The notes under the pieces were generated by a model that made no database searches, had not been told where the DNA came from, and saw only the letters and a program-made list of their open reading frames with translations. A stretch of 64,000 nt of DNA, taken from assembly GCA_021234155.1 (NCBI GenBank), contig JAJEKV010000011.1, positions 20,290,677 to 20,354,676 of the forward strand, read 5' to 3'. A program made the translations under genes and the position numbers. Shown piece after piece: positions 49,398-61,308 of this stretch; positions within the stretch are counted from its first letter, which is position 1, and every line of letters begins with the position of its first letter. The DNA comes from Isoetes taiwanensis (lineage: Eukaryota > Streptophyta > Lycopodiopsida > Isoetales > Isoetaceae).

Positions 49398-50280
49398 AAG
49401 TTGTTTCTACCATGTAGCCTAAATTCAGTTTGTAGAATCTTGCTAATGCTAGAGCAATTGGTTTTTGTGATATAATCATATAAACCAAATGATGTAACCC
49501 TTTTGCCTGAAGATCGAAATGAGCTCAGAAAAGAATGACATTATTTAACATAAATGAGAGTGTCTACATTCAATCATAAATTTAGTGGAAAAATAAAGTA
49601 TATTAAGAGAGACATTCCTGCTTATAAAGTAAATCTGCAGTCAGCCGAATTACATAAATCAGGGCTAACAGCTTACTTGGCTAACAGCTTAGAGATAAGG
49701 GTGGGAGTGCCGTTGATATCTGGATCAACTTAATATATAGGTTGATGAGACCGTACAGAAGAAGCAAGCAACTTCTATAATAATGTGTCCATCTGAGATC
49801 CATCAGAACATATCAAGCACCGAAAGTGTCGATGATGATGTCCATTCTCAACCAAAATATGTAAAACAGTCATATTTATAACTATGTTCTACCTTTCTTT
49901 TCCTAATGTATTATGGCTCGTATCTTTTGCACCTTAGGATTGATACTAGAATAGGGATTTGCAGACTATGATCTTTTGTTCTTCATTTGGGCCAGTCATC
50001 TTCATTGATGCTCTCTCCTTTTCTCCATCCCGTGCAATCCTTTTTACCATCCTGGAAGGCTTTACTTGAAGATCAGCCCTAAGGATAACAATGGCAGGTC
50101 AATCATATCCTCGTGTTGATACCCGTTGATGGGGTCACTTTCCATGCCCTCAGTAATCGTTATTAGTGGCCATAGAGACCTTATATGGATGAAGCCTTTC
50201 CCCTGCTTGCGTAACAAAAATGGTGATTGTCTTTCCTCCTGACTTTTAACTAATCTCCGGCTTTTAACATTATTTACTAG
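49398..50280 (+). other. Intron of the captured starch synthase gene
   Basis: Starts GTAAGT at 49,398 and ends TTATTTACTAG at 50,280, with exons on both sides in the expected family order. No coding signal inside. Confidence 0.75.
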
Positions 50281-50757
50281 GCTGAATTGAAGCTTCGTGC
50301 AAAAGCTATTTTGAAGGAGAAAACATAGAAGAGGTTTTTACAAATCCGCCCTCCTCATATATTTTACACAGATCCTGTTGATATTAAAGCAGGCTCAGAT
50401 GTCTGTTTATTCTACAATTCTTCAAATACAGTCTTGAATGGGAGGCAAGAAGTTTGGCTTAGATGTTCATTCAACCGATGGACGCACCGGCGTGGTTGTT
50501 TGGCACCATTGAAAATGGAACCTGTTAAAAATAGCTCACATATGAAAGCAACAGGTCAGGAAGATTGTCTTTGTTTGTCATAATGTAACATATTGCTTAC
50601 AAGCACTTTTTATGCCGTGAAAGTGCCAAAAGATGCATATATGATGGATTTTGTTTTTTCTGAAAGAAAGGACGAACATGGTGGACTGTATGACAACAGG
50701 GGTGGCTTAGATTATCACATTCCTGTGATTGGAGGCATGGTGAAAGAACCACCCATG
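50281..50757 (+). pseudogene. SS3: Starch synthase III fragment: third CBM53 module
   Basis: The first exon (50,281-50,554) reads AELKLRAKAILKEKT, stop, KRFL, then FYTDPVDIKAGSDVCLFYN, NTVLNGRQEVWLRCSFNRW and SSHMKAT. The second (50,618-50,757) reads VKVPKDAYMMDFVFSE, GGLYDNRGGLDYHIPV and GGMVKEPPM. The TAG within KEKT*KRFL stands where the family has no stop. The acceptor before the second exon reads ATGCCG instead of the expected ATGCAG. After EPPM the family continues directly into the glucosyltransferase domain; here the sequence switches to unrelated DNA, so the catalytic half was never included. Confidence 0.85.
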
Positions 50758-52080
50758 TTTGTCTCGTACATTCAAATTAGCATTGTCTTACCTAGACAAT
50801 TTGCCAAATGTCACGCGAGATTTTTTTGCCTTGCGGGAACCTTTTTGCTCGTGCTTCTGCTCTGTAATACTCCGTAATGGCTGTGGCATACTGGAGATCC
50901 GCCCTCTTTCTGGTAAGAACTCCATTTCCTTTTTTTTTGTTTGTTTGTTGGAATTCTCACCCATCTTTCAACTTGAATCCAAATAGCAGGGGCCGATCTG
51001 CTCCTCTATCACGCCATTACTTATGGTAGCCCACAGATTGGTAGATGCGGCTTTAAAGACGGGTTTCCCGCTTCCTAGTATAACACCAGAGAGCAAGGGA
51101 GAATCTTTGACACATATCAACAAAAAAGAACACAAGGACTAAGTTTTGATATCATTTCCTTCCTTTCGTATGCTTCTCTTGACATGTTCTATAAAGTGTT
51201 TAAACGTGTTTTTGTGATTTAGTAAGACCTGGAGGAATCAAGTCAGCACTGCACTCTATGGTTGAACAGTGTGACTACCAACTTTTAAGAAAATTTAATT
51301 AAACATCAAGAAATTGTCTGTCACCCAAAATATATGTGAACTTCCCAAAATTTGCACGATAGAAACGATTATGAATTAAGTCATTTTGAACTTTATAGGC
51401 TTGCATCACACATTGCTTGGAAAAATAATTACTAAAGGATTGCCATACATTCTAGCAAGTCACTTTGTAATTTAGATGACACTTTCTCCTCTTAGACCTT
51501 TGCACCATTGACCTGTTTATAACCCTTAGAATTCACAAAAGAATTTTTGATTCACATGGCTTACTTTGTTAAAAAACATGACTTATTTTGTTAAAAATTA
51601 CCTGGACATCTACACTAGATGAGAATTGCCATATTGCATTTTCGATTTTTTTAGAAGTGGCATCCCAAAAGTAACATCTATGCATACACCTAAGATTTAC
51701 ACCTATGCCGAATTCAAAAGTAACATCTATGCATACACCTAAGATTTACACCCATGCCGAATTTGCTCCCTATGAGTTCAATTGAATAAGATTAAAAAAG
51801 TCCTATCGAACTCACTAAGGAAATTTGATGTAATCTCGAGAAAGTGGAACCCATATATATGTGACTTAACTTGCAGCCTATTTGTATTGTGAATGCTAAC
51901 TCATTCCGTGATTGTGGTATTTCCAACCATATGGATTGGAAGTGCAACTTCTTCATTTGGAAGATAAAAGTTCTTGAAACGTCTGAGACCTCTTTATAAT
52001 GCCCCCATTGCATAGCTATTTGCAACTCTTTTTAACAAAATGTTATATAAATGATGAAACATTGCCATTTCCTTCCATGA
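50758..52080. other. Cargo after the starch synthase breakpoint, no gene recognised
   Basis: No family is visible. 51,666-51,763 is a 49-bp unit repeated twice (CAAAAGTAACATCTATGCAT...). The remainder is AT-rich. Confidence 0.5.
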
Positions 52081-53393
52081 AAATTAATTCAATAGGTCAT
52101 GAAAGTCACGTGGAATCTATAGAATCTAGCGTTGATTTTTAAATAACCTACAGGAAATATGTCTAACAGACTTGCTAGGGGGATCTTAAGGGAATCTAGA
52201 TAACTCTTTCACATTGGGTGCTTTGCAGTGAATCTAGGTGTTCTTTTAGAAAATGTTTATAGAATCTACAGGAATGCTCGCAGTATATTGACGAATCTTA
52301 TAACCTCAGAGAATCTTATAGAATCTTTCCATAATATTGGCTAGTTTTAAGGGAATGTTGACATGTACTCATCTCAAATGGTGAGCTTTTGACTGCTAGA
52401 CAATCTTCTAAGTGATTGAGGAATAGGATATTTAGTGTTTCAACAAGACAATGGATTTAGCTTAAACCTTCGTGGGTTTAGCCTAGATGCCTTTTGCCAT
52501 TTGTATGACAAGACAATTGAGATAATTGAGAATGTGATGTATTTGTTCTGCATTCAATGGAAACTAAGGCAGAACTATCAGAGTTATTGGCTTTATAGAA
52601 CCAATTTAATGGTTTCCAAATGAGGCGAAGTCTCGTTAATTTGGCAAATGGTGCCCTTCTTGGAACATATTTGTTAACTTCCAAACATGAGTTTTTTAAG
52701 CCCTCTAGAAATGTCTCAAATGGCCATGTGGAGTCTAAGAGAATTACCAACGCCAGCAATTTTGAAGTTTCCAAATGGAGGGCCATTATGGACTAGGAAG
52801 CATGCTTCTAGCATGACACTTCCCACGACATTGGATTGTTCTTATCTTGTGGATGGATAAGTTCTAATGAACAATGGTGAGGTTCTAACTACTAGACAAT
52901 CTTCTAACTAGTTGAGAGATGTCATAATTAGCATTTTAACAAGAGAATTTTCAACTCCTATTCCAAGATGATCACTGAATAGCTATCAAGCAAGGGCTTC
53001 ATCTTCGTTTGAGAAGGCAAAATCTCAAATAAGATGTGCATTAAAGACATTACTAAATTCACCCTCGAATGAGCGGATTATGATGCTATCGAACATTTAA
53101 TTTGATTTGACAATTACAATTTTAGGATTTACCTATGATTATTTATTGTAGACTGTTAACTAGTAGACAACTATATGTTCAGAGAAAGACTGTGAAATTA
53201 TATGAAACTTTATGGCAATATTGGTTGATGCAACTTCCACTGTGATATTGACTTCTTCTAACACACTCAACTTTAGACACTGATCTGTTTAAGCTTGGAC
53301 AACCAAAACTATAGAATTAATTAATGGGAGTATTCTTTAGATTACACATGGAATGTACCTTTTGTTCATAAACCCATTGATAGTACAAAAACT

Positions 53394-53395
<2 letters not shown>

Positions 53396-53457
<62 letters not shown>
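53396..53457. repeat. (TA)n tract
   Basis: Pure TA, about 60 bp, between cassettes 6 and 7. Confidence 0.95.
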
Positions 53458-53459
<2 letters not shown>

Positions 53460-55210
53460 TAATATATATACACGTATTAGATGTGTGTTTTGTCATCCCA
53501 TGCCCATGTTCATAGAGATTCATCCCAGCCGTCCAATCACGAAATGAAAGGCCAGGATAATGCCACCTCATTGAGGTGCATGGATGGGCATGCATGGAGG
53601 CATGCACCACATCCCCAAACCGTTGGATCAAAACGGGAGAATAAATCCTAGCCCTTGATTTTTGTGAAGAAGGTGCAAGGAAGGTGCCAAAAAAAAAAAA
53701 GTTGGTGCAGCAGATCTCAACCGTTAGATTAAAAGGTGAGCATAAATCCTAGCCATTAACTTTTTAATATTAAATTGATTTTTTTCTTTTAAAGGAGGTG
53801 AGGTGGCACCCTCATTAATAAAAAGGCACCCTCATTAATAAAAAAGGTAGTGAGGTGGCAAAGTATTTATGAATGGACTTTCTGGGAAGCTTCCTTCTGT
53901 TTAATCGTCTTCGAAGGCCCGTAGCTTGCAGTAGAGTGGTCGGATGAAGGTGGGTCCTACGCCGTTGGATTCCTCTCGTCGAGACCTTTCTAAGGAGTGG
54001 TGCTTTGGCACTATTTTGTCGCATTTGGAGCCAGCGTGATCGATGTGTGATTTTGTCATCCCATGGGTCATATTCATAGAGATTGATCCTAGCCAAAAAT
54101 GACAAAATCAAGGGTTGTTATAATTCCACCTCGTGTGATGCATGGATGGGCACGATGTGCACATGCATACATATGCACATACATGCATGGGCCATGCATG
54201 CACCATGCACATGGGCCGTTAGATGGGGGAAGGTGAAATCTGGATCGTTCAAACTATAAGAGAGGAAGGTGACAAGAAGTTCCTATGCATGTGGTTAGGT
54301 GGCATACATGTGCATGCAAGCATTTATTGTAATCATGAGGTGTTAGTTGAGGTGGCATGTGCATTTATTTGCCACCATATCTTATCTATATTTAATATAT
54401 AGATTTTGAGGTGGCATTGAAATTAATTTATGCATTTTTTGCCTTTTAATATAGAATATAAAAATCTTAATGTGAAACGTGGCAAGCCATATCTTGCTTT
54501 CTTTTCAAGTTTTCTTTCAAACTTGAACCATGAGGACGAGCTTGATGTAACTACATGGCAACATTTTTTGCCTTTTATTATAGAAAAACCTTAATGTGGA
54601 ACGTGGCAAAGCTATATTTTGCTTTCTTTTCATGTTTTCTTTCGATCTTTAACCATGAGGACGAGCTTGATGTCATGTGAACTACGTGGCAACCTATTTG
54701 GTTTTCCTTCCAACACCTTTTTTTTTTTTTTTTTCTAAACTAAGGGCCTAGAATCTTTGGAAAATTATTCCTCTCCTTCTTCTCTACAAAGTTCTCGCCA
54801 AGACTCCATGAGCCCCCGCTAAAACTCTCAAGACTAGGGGAATCTTCATAGAGTCTAAGCGAATCTAAGGAACCTTGGGAGAATCTATGGGAACATAGGG
54901 GAATCTTATGAGAATCCTGGGGTATTCTTAAGGAACCTTAGGGAATCTAAGGGGATATAGGGGAATCTTAAGGGAATCTAGGGATTCTTAAACAAATTCA
55001 TGTGAATCCCTGTAGAATAATGTGGAATCTTTGTAGGATCTTAGGAAATCCAAGAGAAACTTTGTAGAATTTTAGGGAATCTACGAGAAATGCACAGAGA
55101 TCTAGGAATGTTTTTAGAATATTGGACAGTCTTAATAGAATGTTGGCAAAACTTGGGTTATACTTTCTAATGTGCGTACATTCGACTTCATACACTCCCT
55201 CATGGTACAA
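53458..55210 (+). mobile_element. TA-bounded cassette 7 (no cargo)
   Basis: The 5' module includes GGGCATGCATGGAGGCATGC, AAACCGTTGGATCAAAACG and a 25-bp duplication (GGCACCCTCATTAATAAAAA, twice near 53,805-53,845). 54,436-54,700 is a tandem repeat of about 127 bp (GAGGACGAGCTTGATGT in each unit). GAATCT words run from 54,840 to 55,110. The end is ACACTCCCTCATGGTACAA at 55,192-55,210. Close relative of cassette 1. Confidence 0.7.
54436..54700. repeat. Tandem repeat, about 127 bp per unit, two units
   Basis: Both units carry TTTTTTGCCTTTTA, CTTAATGTG, AACGTGGCAA, TTGCTTTCTTTTCA and CCATGAGGACGAGCTTGATG. Lies inside cassette 7. Confidence 0.8.
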
Positions 55211-55624
55211 ATATATATATATCTATTATATATCCCTTATATCATTATATATCTGTTATATATATACAATTATATAAGCTGCCCCCTTATACATAGACGC
55301 CGAGGTGTCGCCGTCTGGGCCGTCCAGATTTGAGATCCGACGGTCCTAGGGTAGCCACCTCAATTCATCATAAGCACCCCCCTTATAATGGTGTGGTGTC
55401 ACCGTCTTGACCGTTCTTTAAGATCGACGGCCCAAACGAAGCCACCTCGTGATGCCCCAAGCAGCCCCCTTATTTGGGGCTTTTGATTTAGGCCCTCGGA
55501 TTTAAAGATTTAATCTTGGCCGTCAATAAAATTAAAGCCCCTAAAGGAACACATTTAATTGTGACATGACATGTCTTTAATTTTTTTAGGACGTGTCAAA
55601 AAACTTTAAAGAAGGCGAGCGCCG

Positions 55625-55791
55625 TAAATATCGGACACTGACATGTTATACCCAGCCTTAAATGGCAAAAAATCGGCTAAGTCCACAAAAACGCCGTGTA
55701 TTTTTTTTGGGCGTGGCTATAACATGTCAAACACACGGATATACCACGGATATGCCCGTGGGTATAACATGTCAGTGTCCGATATTTACTG
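55625..55791. repeat. Inverted repeat, about 30-bp arms
   Basis: TAAATATCGGACACTGACAT followed by GTTATACCCA (from about 55,625) pairs with TGGGTATAACATGTCAGTGT followed by CCGATATTTA (about 55,759-55,788). The spacer of about 105 bp contains a second TATAACATGTCA copy in the arm-2 orientation. It resembles a small foldback transposon. Confidence 0.8.
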
Positions 55792-56679
55792 GCGCTTCTA
55801 AGGCGAGCTAAGTAAAGAAGGCGGCAAGGCACCCCACGGGTGGCACTCCCAAGGTCCATTCCATTGGAGGAAAAAAGAAAAAAAAAAGGGGCCTGCTTTC
55901 CTCGATTGTTTCAAAGCGTAGAATGAGAATGGAACCGATCACTGGCGGCCGGATCTTCTAAGCTTGGTTCGCCGGACTATTATCTCCTGATTCTCTTAGG
56001 AGATTCCACTCCATAAGACAATGAGCATGGCGTAGCCGGATTTGAGAAGCAAAGATTGCATTTCGATGGTCGGCATCCTATGCCACAATTTTTATTCTTG
56101 AAACGAAATTTCCTATGCTCCATTATTGCAAATTTGGTCGCGTGTTCATCCCATATGTGACCGTGTACTTCGAATTTCCCTTCTTTTTCATCCCCGTGGT
56201 TTCAAAGGCAAATACGGTTCCCTCAAAGTCGAAAAAGCAGCCCTTAGCAAAAAAGGTATTCCTAGGTTTCTTCATGATCCATCGGGTTCTCGAATTTCTG
56301 ACTAATTACCTTACATTATCCGGATGATGCCCCTTCAAAAGTGTTAGCAGCTAAAAGGTGTTAGCGCCTAGTGCGGATGGCCAAGCATTTCGGTGAGATC
56401 CGGACATCTTTGCAGCTCCACGGGGAATGATGGTATCTATTATGTATATTTACTTGCATAAGATCCATGCTTCTTATGTGTCGCGACTTCTAATAAGAAT
56501 GCTCCTTTGGCCAATATCTCGATGTGACTCTGCCGAAGTTTTGTGTGTCATTGCCTTCATCCGTGGTGGAAGCCGGTGAGTAGATAACTGAGTATCCGGG
56601 CCAGAGTCCTAAGGTGGAAGTCTGAATTTCTTAGGAGGAGAGAAAGCTTACCTCCTCGCAGCCTATTTATTCTGCTTTT

Positions 56680-57570
56680 CAATATTAGTGACGCAGCTTA
56701 AAAGATGAGGTGCGCAGAGGAAAATCTCTTGGCAAGAAAATTGATGATAAGTCTAAAGGCCTCTCTCAAAGCTCTAATAAAGCCGAGGAGAGCTTTGCCC
56801 TGATTTCAAAATGGATCAAAAGGTGGTAAGAAGAAGAAGAAGGGAAAACAGTTGTAGATCCATCTTTCCTTGGTTTTTATGTCACAGTAACCGGATAATG
56901 ATGAGAGAAATACTACGAAGTTGAAGACCGAGGGTTACAAAGATGTCAACCGATATTTCTCATCTTAACATAGATTTTGTGTTTGCTATAAAATACGTAA
57001 ATGTAAACTTTTCCCCGCAAATGGAATTGTGCCTTTCGAGTGTAATATTTGAGTCCGTGGTAAGTGGTTGTGACGTTCCGAGCTAACTTCATTGTATCAT
57101 GGAACTTGTTGATCAATGAAGCAATGCCGCCATCTTGTATTGTTTGACCATCGCCTACGTGTCACACGATTAAAAATTGGGGCGCTAGAAACAATTTATC
57201 GTGGTGCCACAAAAAAAGATATGCGCACTCGCAGATAAGATCTACAACTTTTGAATTATTAACTCGATTTTGTCGCCCTGTGGTTTTGACAAAGAACAAA
57301 AGCCGTGGCCCCTTATCTACAAGTCCGCTTAGACCCAACATCCAAGTCTGCGCCAAAAGGCAATAGTGAATCTATTGAAGCAATTGCAAAAAAAGGGGAG
57401 CTCGATTATGGGGAAAAGGCCTCGAGTCTCACGATCCGTGCGGTCAAGCAGCACCCGGATACCCGCTTTCCGGGGACATCCAAAAATTGCGCAATGGCAT
57501 ACGAGCAAGCGCTGAAAGATTTAATTACCGAGGCACCAAAATTAGAAGTCCAAGGATCAGCTTGAGCGTA
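56680..57570 (+). pseudogene. Coding-like cargo, product unrecognised
   Basis: A lysine-rich stretch near 56,702-56,829 (KSLGKKIDDKSKGLSQSSNK) and an 86-codon frame at 57,305-57,565 (MAPYLQVRLDPTSKSAPKGN) look like protein-coding fragments. No family recognised and no clear splice links. Confidence 0.25.
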
Positions 57571-57639
57571 ATAGAAATATTGAAGGCATTAAAAATGTAA
57601 AATCTAAGGTGATCATTTTCATTCCAGTTTCATGGGCAA

Positions 57640-59150
57640 ATGGGGAAAAGGTTTATTGTTGATTCTGTCTATGAGACCATTAATGTTTCGCTTTATAAGA
57701 GGTCAAGGCTTTTGTTTCTTTTTCGGGCTCCATCACGTGAAAAATCACGACCACTTGCTCGAGCAACCACTTCAAGACGGACAAGCACTCCAAGATTCCT
57801 TCACCCAAAAGAGTCCATTGGGTGACAAATCACGAGCACTTGCTCGAAAGCAAGCACTTCAAGATTGCCTTCCCATTTGGTTAAAGATACAGGGAAGACC
57901 GCACTCCAAGGCAATAAAGTGAAGGTATCTCTCGGCAAATAGAGATGATCTAGCCACCCTTCTTGCCGAGGTGCGCTTTGGTATGCAAGAATTTGTCCAC
58001 TTGAATCATTTTGTAATGGAATAGCTAATCTTTTGCAAACTTATCTGTTGAAGCATAACCGCACAAGCATGAACCCGCACTTCATCCGCAAAGGAAACTC
58101 AAATAGAAAGTAGTCAACTAGTTTACAACAATAAGAGGGGCTGAATTTTTTCTCGCCGTCTCCGAAGGTAAGGCTAAGATGGAAATGCCTACTCATAATT
58201 TGAAGGCCAATAAAGGAACAAAGGGCTCGAGGACATCCAAAAATACAAAGGTCGCCTTGGTTATTGTCTAGATGATATAGCATCTCGATTGTCTTAGCTT
58301 ACCGTTGACAAGGATTTTACGACAAAGCAAAGAATGGCATGCTTATAATACTTGATTCAAGCCCAAGCAAAACGCATTTTCTCGTACATGTAAAAAGTAC
58401 AAAATGGATTTATAGAGATTACTCGCTTGTGCAATCTAGCAACGGAACATATTTTTATAGCCGGCAACTTAGAATCAATGAATGAATGCGGAAATGTGTC
58501 ACATTAAAAAAGTTTGGGAGTTTCTTGGGTTGCTACACGATTTGTTTTTAAGCGAAGATTCATTAAGCCATTTAGCCTTGAACGTGAGAAACAAGAGAAG
58601 GCAAGGCATCTATCTCGTTTGTAGCTGCATGAATTCAAGAACATTGTATGTTCCAATTTGGATTTGCTTTGCTCCATGTTCCAATTTGGATTTGCTTTGC
58701 TCCTGCTTTAATAAGTTATTACTCATGTGCATGAGTTTGGATAACTTGGATTCCATAAAAGCAAGGCAATCAACCTTCACCCCTCATCTAATTCTAATAA
58801 TGTAGGTTATTTTGGGTGGCTCTGGGACTTACCATGTTGGAATACCAAATTCAAGGATGAAATAAACATCACATCCACAGGAGTTTGGCTATTGCAAAAG
58901 TTCACCATTAACTTCTGCAAGTCATGATGTAAAACATTCTTCTGAATACAATTAAATCTCCTCATTGTGTTCATTGGTATCAATTCGGCCGCTATGCCGG
59001 ACAAATAGATCAAGAATACTATTCCTGTTTCGACCCGCTTTTGGAGGAAAGAATTGCTATTTTAAATCATACCATTTGGGCACCCTTGCCCTTTTGAGTT
59101 TTATATGCCACTTGCATTGATTGTAAAGTCATTACAGGCTTCGCCAATAC
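57640..59150. other. Cargo with short tandem repeats, no gene recognised
   Basis: CACTTGCTCGAxxAACCACTTCAAGA-type phrases recur near 57,770, 57,800 and 57,850. ATGTTCCAATTTGGATTTGC is tandemly repeated at about 58,647-58,704. Open frames (for example 58,482-58,805) do not resemble known proteins. Confidence 0.4.
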
Positions 59151-59648
59151 CAAAGTCTTATACCCATTTTGTTTTAGGAAAAATTACCAAAGTCCCCTAT
59201 ATTTTTCAAAAGTTACAACATTGCCTCTTAAATGAAGGGCATTTTAGGTAATATAGTAATATAATTTTTGCAGCTCATCAAATGCAAAAGTTGTCTTCAC
59301 AATAGTTGTAAACCATGATAGAATCTTCCCAACAAGTTCAAACTTATCTAAATTAGAGTTGAAATTCACAAGTTATGCTCTTTTGAGCTGTTTTTAAAAT
59401 CCATATTTAAAGCACCATAACTTGAAGATTCCAACTCCGTTTTAGATGATTCTACCGCCTTGGACATATCTCACTATTACTTTTATGTTTTGTGAAAACC
59501 ATTTTTATGTTTGATCAGTCACAAAGAAGTTATTATCATAATGTAGCCAAACTCAACATTTCTAAGGGTATTTTGGTAATTTTGGCGAGATATAGGGGCA
59601 TTTTGTAATTTTCCCTTTGTTTTATCCCGTTGATAGTACAAAAACTTG

Positions 59649-59682
59649 TATATATATATATATATATATATAAATATATATA
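59649..59682. repeat. (TA)n tract
   Basis: TA tract with one TAAATA variant, between cassette 8 and the second retroelement family. Confidence 0.9.
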
Positions 59683-61130
59683 ATAGGCTGTGGCTGGCTG
59701 AAACACAAGAGCTAGATACAGCATGCGGAGGCCAAGATGATTTGAGAAGTCTTGAACTCCCACAACATATGCTCATAACACTAGAGCTATGTACTATCTA
59801 GAGCTCTTTGCATAGCTCTCAGATATGTCACTGAACTACTAATAGCTCTAGAATAGTGAGTACTCCTAATGTACGCCATAATACTTGTCAGCAGGAACGG
59901 ATTTATCCTTTGAAAAATTGGCAAGGATTTGAATTGGCAAGAAATTGGATTATGGGAACTATAGTGGCAATAGTGCTACAATAGTGGCAAAATATAAAAT
60001 GCCAACCCTTTACAATTTTCGGTGATTGATGGAATCATTGCTTGGAGGGGTTGATCTACAAAAAGCCTATAAGCATGTGTAACAATGGGGTATATCGCTT
60101 TATATTGCATATATTGTGCTTAGAAGAAGGCAAAACATTCCTTTTATTTGTGATAAGACATTGGCTTATGCTTATAAGATAAGGCAATGGCTAGAAATGA
60201 GCCACTTGGATTCTTTGCATGCATGCAATATGCATGCTTTACTTTTGAAAAAAGAAAGAAAGAAATGCTTTCTTATCTATATAGGTACCTTCTAGCCCAC
60301 GTTTCTTGTTAACGTGATTCAAAAGGGCAAAGAGCATTTTTATTATATACCAAGGAGCATTATTGGACCATGGCATTAAATGGTGCGTCTTTAAACCTTC
60401 AAATTTGCCGTATGATATTATTTGGTTGTGTAGGGACACAAAAATCCTTACTACATAAGGTTTCGAAAGTGACATTTAGAATACATGTGCATAATATGCA
60501 CAGTGGCATTTGGAATACATGTGAAGCAAAAATATTGCCAATGGATGGAAAATCTATATGCCTATGCAAATACAAATTTATCCTTTTTAGGGTACACGTC
60601 TGAGGCTTTGCTCAACGGCGCCAGAGTGGTCGCCCAAAAGGGCTAAGCCATTTCGATTTTGAAATCGAGGCAAGGTCAGCTACAGATTCGCCGGCATACA
60701 CAGACTAGAAATCGATGTGCTATTCACAATCCAAAACAGACCGATTTGGCTTATACTGTGGACGATTTGGCTTATACAGACCTAAAATGCATTTTCGGAT
60801 TTGCCATCTGGTGGATTCTGGGAACAAACTCCCCATGAGCTTGGTCGGCAGAGTTTGGTTCTTGATCCGGATTCTGCAAAAAATGAAGGTGGAACTTGCC
60901 GATTTGCTCTAAGAAGCAGTTATTACCATGGATTTGCTCTGATTTGGAGCTTTACAGGTATTTTTTTACTCTGGCATTAATAGCTAAGATAGAAATCATG
61001 TTTGTTACAGCCATATCATAACAGCATATGGTGGCTCTATTTGGCTTTATTGTGCTTATTCTGATACAAGTTTCTTATACAAGCTATTTTGAGTTTTCAG
61101 AATCAATGATGTTTTATTCCATACAGGATA

Positions 61131-61308
61131 TAAATCTGAAACCTGACCTCCAGGCATTGACTGTTAAATAAGTTGCTGAAGCAGCTCATAATTTTGTTGA
61201 TGGTATATGCCTATCCGAAAATAAGCGGGCTGGAGCAACTTTGATTTACTCCAGTACCTACTGCACAAAGGGAGCTTCAGAGATATTTATGGAGCGCATC
61301 TTTAACAG
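61131..61308 (+). pseudogene. Exon-like piece with splice sites, product unrecognised
   Basis: Bounded by TTCCATACAG at 61,130 and AACAG|GTCTTT at about 61,308. The frame reads DINLKPDLQALTVK, stop, VAEAAHNFVDGICLSENKRA then GATLIYSSTYCTKGASEIFM. One in-frame TAA interrupts an otherwise convincing exon. I cannot name the gene. It lies inside the second retroelement family's copy 1, which suggests captured host DNA. Confidence 0.4.

Larger units (their letters stand above)
45011..53395 (+). mobile_element. TA-bounded cassette 6 carrying a starch synthase III fragment
   Basis: The 5' module (45,011-45,252) is almost identical to 35,111-35,352. The cargo holds exons and introns of starch synthase III. 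The 3' part (52,080-53,395) has scattered GAATCTA words and ends TAGTACAAAAACTTG at 53,381-53,395, then (TA)n. The captured gene still has introns, so capture was from DNA, not mRNA. Confidence 0.65.
55231..59648 (+). mobile_element. TA-bounded cassette 8 with unidentified cargo
   Basis: The 5' module (55,231-55,500) has GGGCCGTCCAGATTTGAGATC and GATCGACGGCCC phrases related to cassettes 5 and 6. Cargo runs from 55,500 to 59,150. The terminus is GATAGTACAAAAACTTG at 59,632-59,648. The last 500 bp lack GAATCT repeats, so the terminus alone is shared with the others. Confidence 0.55.
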
